Below are positions 6,456 through 13,069 of a DNA stretch of 13,069 bases, in pieces. This DNA comes from Bifidobacteriaceae bacterium (GTDB lineage Bacteria; Actinomycetota; Actinomycetes; Actinomycetales; WQXJ01): contig JAITJY010000442.1 in the NCBI GenBank assembly GCA_031278675.1, forward strand, positions 1 to 13,069, written 5' to 3'. Numbering within the stretch: the stretch's first letter is position 1; every line of letters begins with the position of its first letter. The notes under the pieces are model-generated. The model ran no database searches. It was not told where the DNA came from and saw only the letters and a list, made by a program, of their open reading frames with translations. The position numbers and the translations under genes were made by a program.

Positions 6456-7424
6456 ATGACGAATGTATTGCTCACGAGTGCTGGGCGCCGTGTCTCTTTG
6501 GCCCGGTTCTTTGCTGCGGCCGTCCGCACCAATGGGGGTCAACTAGTTGTAGCGGACGTGGATGGCCTGGCGCCCGCGCTGTGGGAAACTGGCAAACGGG
6601 TACACCTTCCCAAGGTCTCTGCTCCAGGCTACCGGGAGAGCGTCTTGGCGGCGGTTGAGAAACATCGGATTGATCTGGTGGTCCCCACCATAGACACCGA
6701 GCTAATTCCCCTTTCTGACCTCGCGCCGTCCCTTCGTTCGCTAGGTTGCGTGCCGCTGACTTCGGCACGCAGCTTCTTGGAGATTTGTGGGGACAAGTTC
6801 TCCACACTTTCGCGCTTCGGCGAATACGGTGTCACCGGACCGCGCAGTTGGTTGCCGACAGATAGTACCCTTGAGGTTGAGATTCCAGCCGAGTTGATTG
6901 TCAAGCCGCGTAACGGGAGCGCCAGCAGAGATGTGTTCCGCGTTAGCAGAGAGTCGCTTTGGGAGGTGCTGCCACTTGTGTCCAATCCGATCATCCAAGA
7001 GATGCTGATCGGCGATGAAATAACAATTGACGCGCTCTTTTCCCGGTCGGGCACCCTGCTTCACTACGTGCCGCGACGGCGGATAAGGACGTTGGCAGGG
7101 GAGTCGATTCAGGGAGCCACTCTAGATGACGCCGGCTTTTTCCCGTGGCTTTCGGACGTGTCCCGCGCAATATCCTCGCTGGGCGGTATCGGTCCTATGA
7201 CGATTCAAGGCTTCGTCACTGATTCTGGCCCGGTGCTGACAGAGGTGAATCCGCGTTTCGGAGGAGGTTTTCCACTGGCGCATGCCGCCGGGGCGCTGTA
7301 CCCAGAATGGATTGTGGAGGAATATGAGGGCAGACCGGTGGAGCCAGTTCTGGGCCGCTACGTGCGAGGACTCTACATGACCCGCTTCCACATCGAGCGC
7401 ATCGTGAAGAGCCCATTGTGGTGA
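6456..7424 (+). CDS. ATP-grasp ligase, carbamoyl-phosphate-synthase/PylC-like
   Basis: ATP-grasp enzymes join a carboxylate to an amine or similar nucleophile through an acyl phosphate. From ATG 6456 the 322-residue protein starts with a Rossmann-like pre-grasp domain (MTNVLLTSAGRRVSL; DLVVPTIDTELIPL at 73-86). The grasp domain follows with Lys150 in IVKPRNGSAS, QEMLIGDEITIDALF (181-195), and the metal ligands Glu263 and Asn265 in TEVNPRFGGGFPLAHAAG. The glycine loop reads GSAS rather than the common GSGS. ATG 6444 is an alternative start, but ATG 6456 gives the usual beta-strand N-terminus. It overlaps the HAD gene and shares its lower GC (31 of 60 in 6661-6720). The target may be the 4-amino group or a uronic carboxyl of the glycan; the acyl donor is unknown. 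Confidence 0.85.
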   Translation: MTNVLLTSAGRRVSLARFFAAAVRTNGGQLVVADVDGLAPALWETGKRVHLPKVSAPGYRESVLAAVEKHRIDLVVPTIDTELIPLSDLAPSLRSLGCVPLTSARSFLEICGDKFSTLSRFGEYGVTGPRSWLPTDSTLEVEIPAELIVKPRNGSASRDVFRVSRESLWEVLPLVSNPIIQEMLIGDEITIDALFSRSGTLLHYVPRRRIRTLAGESIQGATLDDAGFFPWLSDVSRAISSLGGIGPMTIQGFVTDSGPVLTEVNPRFGGGFPLAHAAGALYPEWIVEEYEGRPVEPVLGRYVRGLYMTRFHIERIVKSPLW

Positions 7425-8113
7425 ACCCGCACTACGGAGTCGTCTTCGATCTTGACGACACGCTCTACCTGGAGCGGGACTACGTGGCGAGCGGGTTCCG
7501 GCATGTAGCCGCGAGAGTCGCCAGCGGTCGCGATGCCAGCGCGATCTACCGCTACCTGTGGGAAGGATTTCGAGGAGGGCTTCGTGGCGGGCACTTTGAT
7601 CGACTCCTTGATCAATACCCCAGCATCGCGGATCAATGGACGGTTCCCGAACTCGTCAGTATCTACCGCTGTCACTGCCCCAAGATTACGCTTCGGACCG
7701 GAATTGCTGAGACTCTGAGCAAGCTGCGTTCGGCTGGGGTCGGCCTGGGCGTTATCTCGGACGGCGCCTACTGGTCGCAGGTGCAGAAGGCGCGGGTACT
7801 ACGCCTAGACGCGCTGGTAGACGAACTGGTCTTTACGGACTCTTGGGGCAAAGAGTACTGGAAGCCGCACGCTAGGGCCTTCGCCCTGATGGAGAGGCGG
7901 TTCGCACTCGCGCCCAGCAAATTGGTTTACGTGGGAGACAACCCTGCCAAGGACTTCTCCGGCCCTCATGCCCGTGGCTGGGCATCCATTCGCTTGCGGA
8001 CACCTGGCCAACTGCATGAGTGTGTTGCGGCGACAGAACCCGCACCGACCTGGGAAGTGCCGTCGATTGAAAGCCTCTCGGACCTGCTCATGCATATAAT
8101 CCGAGAACCATAG
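7421..8113 (+). CDS. HAD-family hydrolase (phosphatase), paired with the ATP-grasp gene
   Basis: A haloacid dehalogenase-fold phosphatase of 230 residues with all four motifs: FDLDDTLY with nucleophile Asp10 and acid/base Asp12, VISDG with Ser113, Lys148 in WKPHARAF, and GDNPAKDF with Asp173 and Asp178. A helical cap lies between motifs I and II (about residues 20-90), the C1 type. GTG 7421 gives a 4-nt GTGA overlap with the ATP-grasp stop; GTG 7418 just before it is an alternative. Coupling to the ligase suggests it dephosphorylates a small precursor for the same decoration, but no substrate can be read from the sequence. The gene ends in front of an inverted repeat at 8117-8140. Confidence 0.88.
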   Translation: MNPHYGVVFDLDDTLYLERDYVASGFRHVAARVASGRDASAIYRYLWEGFRGGLRGGHFDRLLDQYPSIADQWTVPELVSIYRCHCPKITLRTGIAETLSKLRSAGVGLGVISDGAYWSQVQKARVLRLDALVDELVFTDSWGKEYWKPHARAFALMERRFALAPSKLVYVGDNPAKDFSGPHARGWASIRLRTPGQLHECVAATEPAPTWEVPSIESLSDLLMHIIREP

Positions 8114-8116
8114 AAG

Positions 8117-8140
8117 GGCCGGCGGACACCCGGGCCGGCC
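8117..8140 (+). terminator. Inverted repeat after the HAD gene, possible terminator
   Basis: GGCCGGC at 8117-8123 and GCCGGCC at 8134-8140 form a perfect 7-bp GC stem with a 10-nt loop, starting 4 nt after the HAD stop codon. There is no T tract, which is common for terminator-like stems of high-GC actinobacteria. Position supports transcription ending here; structure alone does not prove it. Confidence 0.4.
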
Positions 8141-8405
8141 AACGCCGCCCCAGCCCAACCTCCGCGCCGACCAGATACGCCGTATCACGACTCCGAGGGG
8201 CGAATGCTCGCTCCCCCCGACCAGATTGTTGCTCCCGCCTCCGTTGTACTGGACCCGGCGCGTGCGCGCCAGCCAAACCCCGCAGTCCATCCAACGGGCC
8301 CGGTGTGGGAGGCTGCGGGCACAAAGCGACTCCGAGCAATGGGAACGGGCCGTTGTTGGCCCACCTCGCTGATGACCGGTACCGCGCCTCAGCTACACTG
8401 AGTAG
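8141..8405. other. Intergenic region before the glycosyltransferase
   Basis: I see no gene here. Codon structure is absent and the reading frames have no recognisable products. GGCGCG-TG-CGCGCC at 8257-8270 is a perfect short inverted repeat. The right end carries the palindromic ACCGGT at 8375-8380 and the putative promoter described separately. Confidence 0.5.
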
Positions 8406-8417
8406 GTGGTGTCCACC
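8388..8417 (+). promoter_or_regulatory. Putative promoter -10 (TACACT) embedded in two small inverted repeats
   Basis: TACACT at 8394-8399 fits the TAnnnT -10 pattern of actinobacterial housekeeping promoters; no clear -35 is visible. It lies inside CTCAG-N5-CTGAG (8388-8402). GGTGG-TGT-CCACC (8405-8417) follows at once, and ACCGGT palindromes lie on both sides at 8375-8380 and 8415-8420. Transcription would start near 8406. The dense symmetry suggests an operator over the promoter, but this rests on pattern only. Confidence 0.4.
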
Positions 8418-8555
8418 GGTTATCGCATCATGGAGGGTTCAACTTCTTGTTCCGAGGCTCTCGCGTTGGCTGAGAGGCTCTCGAATCCGAACGGACAGTA
8501 CGGTACCCGCCCAGGGTCAGCCCGTACGAGTCGAGTGGGAATGGGATCGGCGTGA
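8406..8555 (+). CDS. Possible leaderless small ORF (49 aa) coupled to the glycosyltransferase start
   Basis: A frame closed upstream by TAG at 8403-8405 runs from GTG 8406 (ATG 8430 also possible) to TGA 8553-8555. It would encode 49 residues without a recognised domain. GTG 8406 lies 7 nt after the putative -10 TACACT, the spacing expected if the transcript began at the start codon, a common arrangement in actinobacteria. Its stop overlaps GTG 8552 of the glycosyltransferase as GTGA, and that gene lacks a strong ribosome-binding site, so coupled translation is plausible. A 10-bp direct repeat lies inside the frame. It may be a leader peptide or a chance ORF. Confidence 0.35.
   Translation: MVSTGYRIMEGSTSCSEALALAERLSNPNGQYGTRPGSARTSRVGMGSA
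8454..8483 (+). repeat. Direct repeat GAGGCTCTCG, 20-bp spacing
   Basis: Exact copies lie at 8454-8463 and 8474-8483, so the period is 20 bp, close to two helical turns. They stand between the putative promoter and the glycosyltransferase start. Paired sites on one DNA face are a usual layout for a dimeric regulator, but the repeat also lies in a possible small ORF. Confidence 0.5.
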
Positions 8556-9730
8556 ACCGGCGACGAGTTCTCATGGTCTCGGCGACGCCGTCGATGATCT
8601 GGTCTTTCAACATGCGCAATCTTGCCATTCTTCAAGACTTGGGTTGCGAGGTGGCCGTCGCCACTAACACCGAGTCGGAAGAGGCCATGAGCCGTGATGC
8701 TAACGCTGAGTTCCAACACGCCCTAGCGGAGATGGGGATAACGTGCCACCATGTCGGTTTCGAGCGGGGTCGTGGAACTAGGGGAGGGATCTCCGGCGCA
8801 GTCCGGGCTCTCCGCGAGCTTCAGCGCCGCGAGCGTTTCCATGTGCTCCACACGCATCAGCCGGGCTCGTCTGCCGCGTGCCGGTGGGCGCTGCGGGGCA
8901 GAGTGCCGACCATTCTGTACACAGCCCACGGGTTCCACTTTACTAGGGGCGGCCCGAAGCGAGATTGGCTTTTGTACTTCCCGGTGGAGGAGCGCCTCTC
9001 GGCCTTCACCGACGTCCTTTTTACCGTCAACGAAGAGGATGAGGCCTTGGCCAGGCGCCGAATGCACGCGGGCAAGGTGGTCCGGCTCCCCGGCGTGGGA
9101 ATTGATTGGTCCGCTTTCCAGCGCTCAGTGGCGGCTGGGGTGGTAACCCAGTTGCGGCTTGCGCTGGGTGTGGCGCCGGATGAGCGTTTGCTGCTGTCCG
9201 TCGGCGAGTTGAACCCCGGGAAAAACCACGCCTCCGTGATCCGGGCGATGGCGCGGTTGGGCGCGCCCGGCCTTCACTACGTGGTCTGCGGTGTGGGGCC
9301 CGAGGCCGGGCGTCTGTCCGATCTGGCCAGGGGGCTGGGGCTTAGCCGGCAGGTGCATCTGGTCGGCTTCCAGGGCGACGTCCGCCCGTACCTGGCGGCT
9401 GCGGACGCCGCGGTCCACGTCTCGCGGCGCGAGGGCCTCGGGGTTTTCGGCCTGGAGGCCCTCGCGTCTGGCCTGCCGCTGATCGGCTCCGATGTCAGGG
9501 GCATCCGCGACTACATGGACGGCGGGCGCAGCGGCTATCTGGTGCGCGACCCCCTGGACGTCGGCGACATTGCCCGCGGCATATCCGCTGTCATGGCCAC
9601 GCCTGGCCCTGGCAGAAGCGAAATTGCGTCGCACAACCGCTCGCTCGCCCGCGGCTACGACCGGGCCAAAGTGGATGAGATCATGCGACGAGAGTACGCG
9701 CTGGCCATTGAGTCGGCACGCAGCGGATGA
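8552..9730 (+). CDS. GT4-family (GT-B fold) glycosyltransferase
   Basis: Predicted cytoplasmic, membrane-associated retaining glycosyltransferase that adds a sugar to the undecaprenyl-linked acceptor. From GTG 8552 the 392-residue protein starts with the first beta-strand (RRVLMVSATPSMIW); the N-terminal acceptor domain has HVLHTHQPGSSAA (98-109) and LYTAHGFHFTRGG (122-134), the latter typical of glycan-locus enzymes of the PglA/EpsD kind. The donor domain has SVGELNPGKNH with Lys224, VGFQGDVRPYLAAADAAVHV (271-290) and the EX7E pair Glu294/Glu302 in REGLGVFGLEAL. ATG 8573 is an alternative start but would remove the first strand. No strong ribosome-binding site is visible; GTGA coupling to the small ORF upstream may replace it. 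GC returns to about 70%. Donor sugar is not predictable. Confidence 0.92.
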   Translation: MNRRRVLMVSATPSMIWSFNMRNLAILQDLGCEVAVATNTESEEAMSRDANAEFQHALAEMGITCHHVGFERGRGTRGGISGAVRALRELQRRERFHVLHTHQPGSSAACRWALRGRVPTILYTAHGFHFTRGGPKRDWLLYFPVEERLSAFTDVLFTVNEEDEALARRRMHAGKVVRLPGVGIDWSAFQRSVAAGVVTQLRLALGVAPDERLLLSVGELNPGKNHASVIRAMARLGAPGLHYVVCGVGPEAGRLSDLARGLGLSRQVHLVGFQGDVRPYLAAADAAVHVSRREGLGVFGLEALASGLPLIGSDVRGIRDYMDGGRSGYLVRDPLDVGDIARGISAVMATPGPGRSEIASHNRSLARGYDRAKVDEIMRREYALAIESARSG

Positions 9731-9889
9731 GTTTTCCTGTAGCAGACGCTCGCCCGGCGCCACACCCGGCCCCAGCCGCGCCACCGCTGCCCGGCGTCGG
9801 ACGCATCAAGGATGGCTACCGGCCCCATCTTTCGACCAACAATCCCAATTGACCGGCCGAGCCCCCTCTGACGCCCTCTCGTTGCGACT
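9731..9889. other. Gap between glycosyltransferase and membrane protein genes
   Basis: No gene is supported. TTGACC at 9849-9854 could be a -35 but no TAnnnT follows at the right distance, so the membrane-protein gene is probably read from upstream or has an atypical promoter. Confidence 0.4.
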
Positions 9890-11602
9890 ATGAGCCACCT
9901 GTCCCTGCCACTATCCCGCGAAGCCGCGCGCCGCCGGCGCATCCGAGACGACCCCACCGGCTACACAGCCCAACCCTGGCTTGACCGTATCTGGGCAAAC
10001 AGGGATTCAAGTTACCCTTGGCTGGTGACATCAGCCGATCCCCGCGCGCCAGGGGAGGGACAGCGCTCGCGGTGGCCGGTCCGGGCGGCTTACGCGTATC
10101 TGGCGCTGCCTGCCGCCTTGTTTTTGGGCGGCTGGTTGAAGTGGTGGTGGCTGGTCATGGCTCTGCTCGCGCTGGGCGTGGGGTTTTGGAGGATGTGGGC
10201 CCAGGCCCCAAAGCTGTGGGTGCCCTCCCCGGGGCGGCGCGCCGCCTGGGTGGGGGCGGCGGTCGGCGCGATCCTGGCCGCCGGCGTGGTGTTCTCCGGC
10301 ATCGGCGGGATCTCCTACCAGCACTTCGACCACAACTGGCGCAACGCCATCTTCGAGATGCTGGTGGCCGAGCCGTGGCCAGTGGTGATCCCCAGCCCAG
10401 CCGGCGAGATCGCGCTGACCTACTATTTCGCGTATTGGCTGCCGGCCGCGCTGGTCGGCAAAGCCTTCGGCATGGCCTGGGGCTGGGCGGCTCTGCTGGC
10501 CTGGACTTGGCTCGGCTTGGCGCTGTTCGCCTGTCTGGCGCTGTGCCTGGTCAAGCGCCTGGCCGTGTGGCCGGTGGCGGTGTTCGCCGTCTTCGGCGGG
10601 ATGGACCTGGTCCAAAAAGCGATCTTGGGCACTCTGGGCGATTTCACCAGCGAAAGATCGTTTGAGTGGGTGGACAGCACATCCCTTTACGCCTACACGG
10701 CCTTCGGCGACCAACTGGGCAGCGTGTTCAACCAGGCGATCCCGGCGTGGATACTGACGGCCCTCATCTTCGCCCAGCGCGACAGCCGCTCGGTGGTCGC
10801 CTTGTGCGCCGTGGCGGCCATCCAGTGCCCGCTGCCGGCGCTCGGCGCCGCCGTCATCGCGCTTGCCTGGCTGATTACGCTGCCCCGGCCCGGCCCGCAA
10901 GGCGCTCCGGCCCGCGCCTGGGCGCGCCTGCGCGCCACCGCCCTTGAGGCCCTCACACCGCAAAACCTAATCCTGGCCGGGCTGTGCCTGCCGGTCTTCG
11001 GCTCGTTCTTCGCCGCCAACCTCAACCAGGCGGCGCTCACCGCCCAAATCCCCCAGACTTGGGCCGATTGGGCCCGCCTAGCCGTGTTCTGGGTGTTCGA
11101 GTTCGGCCTGATGTTCGCTTTGGTAGGCGCCCGGTGCCGCGCCACCCCGGTTTGGTGGGCGGCGCTGGCCATCATGCTGGTCCTGCCGCTGATGCGATTC
11201 GGCCTGGCCAACGATCTGGCGATGCGGGCCGTCATCCCCGCCCAGGTGGCCCTCTATCTGATGGTGTGCTGGACTTTGGCGGCCGCCAAACACCCGCTGC
11301 GCTCGCTCCAGGCCGCCGCGCTGGTCGCCGTGCTGGCGCTGGGCACCGGCTCGGTGCTGCACAAGGCGGTGCTGCGCGGGGAGGCCGATCTGCGCGCGGT
11401 CAAGATGGTGGTGGACGGCCAGGGCTGGCGCGCCGCCCGCGATTCGCTGACCAGGCGCCTGCCCGTCTCCTGGCGCGAGGACCCAACTGCCCAAGAAGGC
11501 GTCTGGCGGCAGTACTTCGGCGACCCGGACAGCTTCTTCTACCGAACACTCTCCCGCGCCGCAAAGCCCAGCCCCAGTCCCCCGCACCAGTACCCCGGCT
11601 GA
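9890..11602 (+). CDS. Polytopic membrane protein, possible glycan polymerase or GT-C-type transferase
   Basis: A 570-residue integral membrane protein with roughly 11-13 hydrophobic segments between residues 65 and 500. A hydrophilic, Arg-rich N-terminus of about 60 residues precedes the first helix. A conserved-looking external segment after the third helix reads SYQHFDHNWRNAIFEML and then YYFAYWLPAALVGKAFG; a charged D/H/N/R loop followed by aromatic-rich helices is seen in uncharacterised membrane proteins of polysaccharide loci. A longer extracytoplasmic region lies near the C-terminus. I do not recognise a named family. Its place after a GT4 gene makes a Wzy-like polymerase or a lipid-sugar-dependent (GT-C) transferase reasonable guesses. 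No ribosome-binding site precedes ATG 9890 and GTG 10025 is an alternative. The gene is convergent with the O-acetyltransferase 28 nt away. Confidence 0.7.
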   Translation: MSHLSLPLSREAARRRRIRDDPTGYTAQPWLDRIWANRDSSYPWLVTSADPRAPGEGQRSRWPVRAAYAYLALPAALFLGGWLKWWWLVMALLALGVGFWRMWAQAPKLWVPSPGRRAAWVGAAVGAILAAGVVFSGIGGISYQHFDHNWRNAIFEMLVAEPWPVVIPSPAGEIALTYYFAYWLPAALVGKAFGMAWGWAALLAWTWLGLALFACLALCLVKRLAVWPVAVFAVFGGMDLVQKAILGTLGDFTSERSFEWVDSTSLYAYTAFGDQLGSVFNQAIPAWILTALIFAQRDSRSVVALCAVAAIQCPLPALGAAVIALAWLITLPRPGPQGAPARAWARLRATALEALTPQNLILAGLCLPVFGSFFAANLNQAALTAQIPQTWADWARLAVFWVFEFGLMFALVGARCRATPVWWAALAIMLVLPLMRFGLANDLAMRAVIPAQVALYLMVCWTLAAAKHPLRSLQAAALVAVLALGTGSVLHKAVLRGEADLRAVKMVVDGQGWRAARDSLTRRLPVSWREDPTAQEGVWRQYFGDPDSFFYRTLSRAAKPSPSPPHQYPG

Positions 11603-11630
11603 ACCTCCACGCGCGGCACCGTTAACCCGC

Positions 11631-13069
11631 TTAAGGCCCGTTCAGCGCGTCCGCCACGGCTTGCCGAACATATGGCGCGGTAGTACGGACGAACGTCTCG
11701 GTCAGGTGGCTGGAGTCAGCGTACACAACCACCGACCCAACCACGCTGTGACAGGTCGCCAGATCGCAGATGGCGTCCGTCAAGTCAAGCACTTGCACCT
11801 GGCCCGAGCCCAGGCGGGCTGCTGCCTCCACCCAAGGGTCGGAGGTGACCCAGCTATCTCTGCTGCCGTCGCACAAGGTTGGCTCGCTTCGATTTATGGA
11901 AAGGCAATTGGCAGTGTTGCGCCCCGACGGCTCGCGCGGATTGTCTCGGATTATCAGCACCGGGATTCCGTGCTCGGTTAGGCGGCTCAGCACCCATTCG
12001 GCAGAATCAACTAGCACTGGGCTGGCAATAGATGGCAGGTTCGTCATATTCGACATCACAACGAGATCCGGCATGTCTTCCAAGATCGCTGCCAACTCCG
12101 CCTCCGTAAGATCGACGCAGTCATCTGCGCGTTCCAACTCCTCGTAAGGAGGTCCCGGGGCTTTCGGGAAGCAGCCGGATGTGATCCGCGTGGTCACGCT
12201 GAACGCGAGATCCTTTGCCGTTAGAACCAAGGCAGGAAGCCATTGCTGCGCGTGGGAATTCCCCCAGAGTGTCACACCGCGCGACTCCGTTCTAGATCCG
12301 GAACCGAATTGGCAAACCGCCAAGGTCCCAGACCCTGCATTACGTAAGCAGTTCGGTTGATCAAACAGTGCTATATCCATTGGGGCAAGACCGGGGTCCG
12401 GGTACATGCCTCCCCCTCCGCCGTCTGTTCTGATGCACTTGGGATCGAGAACGGCGAGCGCCCCGGCGCACTCGATCTCTGCGACCGCTTCCCGTGCCTG
12501 GGTCAGGCGCTCCTGTACAATTCCTGGCACGGCCACATACGCGCCCCCACCTATCGCGGTAATAAGGGCCATACCGAGCCCCGCTGCAACGAATGATCGA
12601 CTCAACCTGGCGCGAAGCCGGACTGAACGCTGCGGTGGTTTCTCCACAAGTTCGTAAGAAGCGACGGACAGCGCCAGGATTCCAACGACCGCAACAGCAG
12701 CGTCAAATGGCCTAATTTCATGCCCGAGGGCATAGGGCAGCATTGCTACAACGGGCCAGTGCCAAAGGTAGACGGAATACGACATGTCTCCCAAATAGCG
12801 GATTGGGCGCACCGCCCACAACTTGGCGAAGATGTTGTCGACTCCTCGCGGCTGGCCGGTTACCCCCCCCCCCCCCGCTGCAATGACTAAGACGGTGGCG
12901 GCCGTCGGAACGACAGCCGCGATGCCTGGGAAGACTGTCGCATCCGTAAACCATACCGCCGAACCAACGATTCCACCGAGGCCGGCGACCACCAGGAAAG
13001 CGCGCAGCCACATCGCTGGTCCAAGCCAACGCGCGAAAGTGGCATAGCAGCTCGCCAAAAGGCCACCTA
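11631..13069 (-). CDS. Acyltransferase-3 / SGNH O-acetyltransferase (OafA-like), N-terminus beyond window, with in-frame G14 tract
   Basis: Such two-domain enzymes pass an acetyl group across the membrane and onto an extracellular sugar hydroxyl. The minus-strand frame is open to the window edge, so the first membrane helices of the acyltransferase-3 domain are missing. Visible parts, counted from codon 13058-13056: late helices, then the family motif YLGDMSYSVYLWHWPVV (88-104), a hydrophobic segment at 157-177, and a Cys-containing SGNH domain. Its block I reads LWGNSHAQQW (Asn in place of the usual Asp of GDSH; Ser268 would be the nucleophile), and the terminal Asp-His pair is in YADSSHLT. 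A run of 14 G encodes Gly62-Gly65 between two helices; 13 G would give an immediate TAA, 15 G a stop at 12718-12720. The SGNH part is AT-richer than the core genes (29 GC of 60 in 12001-12060). It is convergent with the membrane protein gene. Confidence 0.92.
   Translation of the reverse strand, partial: GGLLASCYATFARWLGPAMWLRAFLVVAGLGGIVGSAVWFTDATVFPGIAAVVPTAATVLVIAAGGGGVTGQPRGVDNIFAKLWAVRPIRYLGDMSYSVYLWHWPVVAMLPYALGHEIRPFDAAVAVVGILALSVASYELVEKPPQRSVRLRARLSRSFVAAGLGMALITAIGGGAYVAVPGIVQERLTQAREAVAEIECAGALAVLDPKCIRTDGGGGGMYPDPGLAPMDIALFDQPNCLRNAGSGTLAVCQFGSGSRTESRGVTLWGNSHAQQWLPALVLTAKDLAFSVTTRITSGCFPKAPGPPYEELERADDCVDLTEAELAAILEDMPDLVVMSNMTNLPSIASPVLVDSAEWVLSRLTEHGIPVLIIRDNPREPSGRNTANCLSINRSEPTLCDGSRDSWVTSDPWVEAAARLGSGQVQVLDLTDAICDLATCHSVVGSVVVYADSSHLTETFVRTTAPYVRQAVADALNGP
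12863..12876 (-). repeat. G14 homopolymer inside the O-acetyltransferase (C14 on the plus strand)
   Basis: Fourteen consecutive C on the plus strand read as G on the coding strand, flanked by AGC and TAAC as in the tract at 6261-6272. It lies in a loop between membrane helices, before the catalytic and SGNH parts, so any length not equal to 14 modulo 3 removes the whole functional C-terminus. This is the position expected of an on/off switch. Confidence 0.88.

Noticed and set aside
10031..10963. 310-codon minus-strand open frame
   Set aside because: Antisense to the membrane protein; the product is Gln/Arg/Gly-rich and typical of a GC-driven shadow frame.
11603..11630. Bidirectional terminator between the convergent genes
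   Set aside because: The 28-nt gap contains only the short palindrome GTTAAC; no stem of useful length was found there.
12411..12420. Third homopolymer in the O-acetyltransferase (Gly-rich stretch DGGGGGM)
   Set aside because: The codons are mixed and the longest run is five bases, too short to count as a slippage tract.

Overview
The window reads as part of a cell-surface polysaccharide (capsule-like) locus from a high-GC Gram-positive bacterium, most likely an actinobacterium. The signs are sampled GC of about 70% in the core genes, frequent GTG starts, a LytR-CpsA-Psr (LCP) protein at the left edge and WbpM/PglF-, PglE- and PglC-like sugar enzymes. No rRNA, tRNA, IS element, phage gene or CRISPR array was seen.

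Layout. 1-962 (minus, cut by the window edge): LCP protein of the Cps2A type, expected to attach finished glycan to the cell wall. 963-1327: divergent intergenic region. 1328-5097 (plus): tight run of a nucleotide-sugar 4,6-dehydratase (PglF/WbpM-like), an amino-sugar aminotransferase (PglE-like) and a phosphoglycosyl transferase (PglC-like). 5090-5473: remnant of a NeuD/PglD-type acetyltransferase, the gene that would complete a bacillosamine-type set. 5475-8113: three genes of visibly lower GC (about 52% in two sampled lines): a formyltransferase, an ATP-grasp ligase and a HAD phosphatase. 8114-8551: regulatory-looking intergenic region with a possible leaderless small ORF. 8552-9730: GT4 glycosyltransferase. 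9890-11602: polytopic membrane protein. 11631-13069 (minus, cut by the edge): acyltransferase-3/SGNH O-acetyltransferase, also AT-richer in its SGNH part.

How the genes may work together (inference). The dehydratase and aminotransferase would make a UDP-4-amino-4,6-dideoxy sugar, the PglC-like enzyme would load its sugar phosphate on undecaprenyl phosphate, GT4 would extend it, and LCP would ligate the polymer to the wall. The usual 4-N-acetyltransferase is truncated exactly where a formyltransferase/ATP-grasp/HAD cassette begins, so acetylation may have been replaced by N-formylation or another amine decoration.

The most striking structural signal is a pair of long G tracts: G12 at the 3' end of the formyltransferase ORF, and G14 (C14 on the plus strand) inside the O-acetyltransferase. 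Both are flanked as AGC-Gn-TAAC and both lie in the lower-GC genes for surface decoration. They look like contingency (phase-variable) tracts: in the O-acetyltransferase, loss of one G gives an immediate TAA; in the formyltransferase, loss of one G opens a frame that ends in an ATGA overlap with the next gene.
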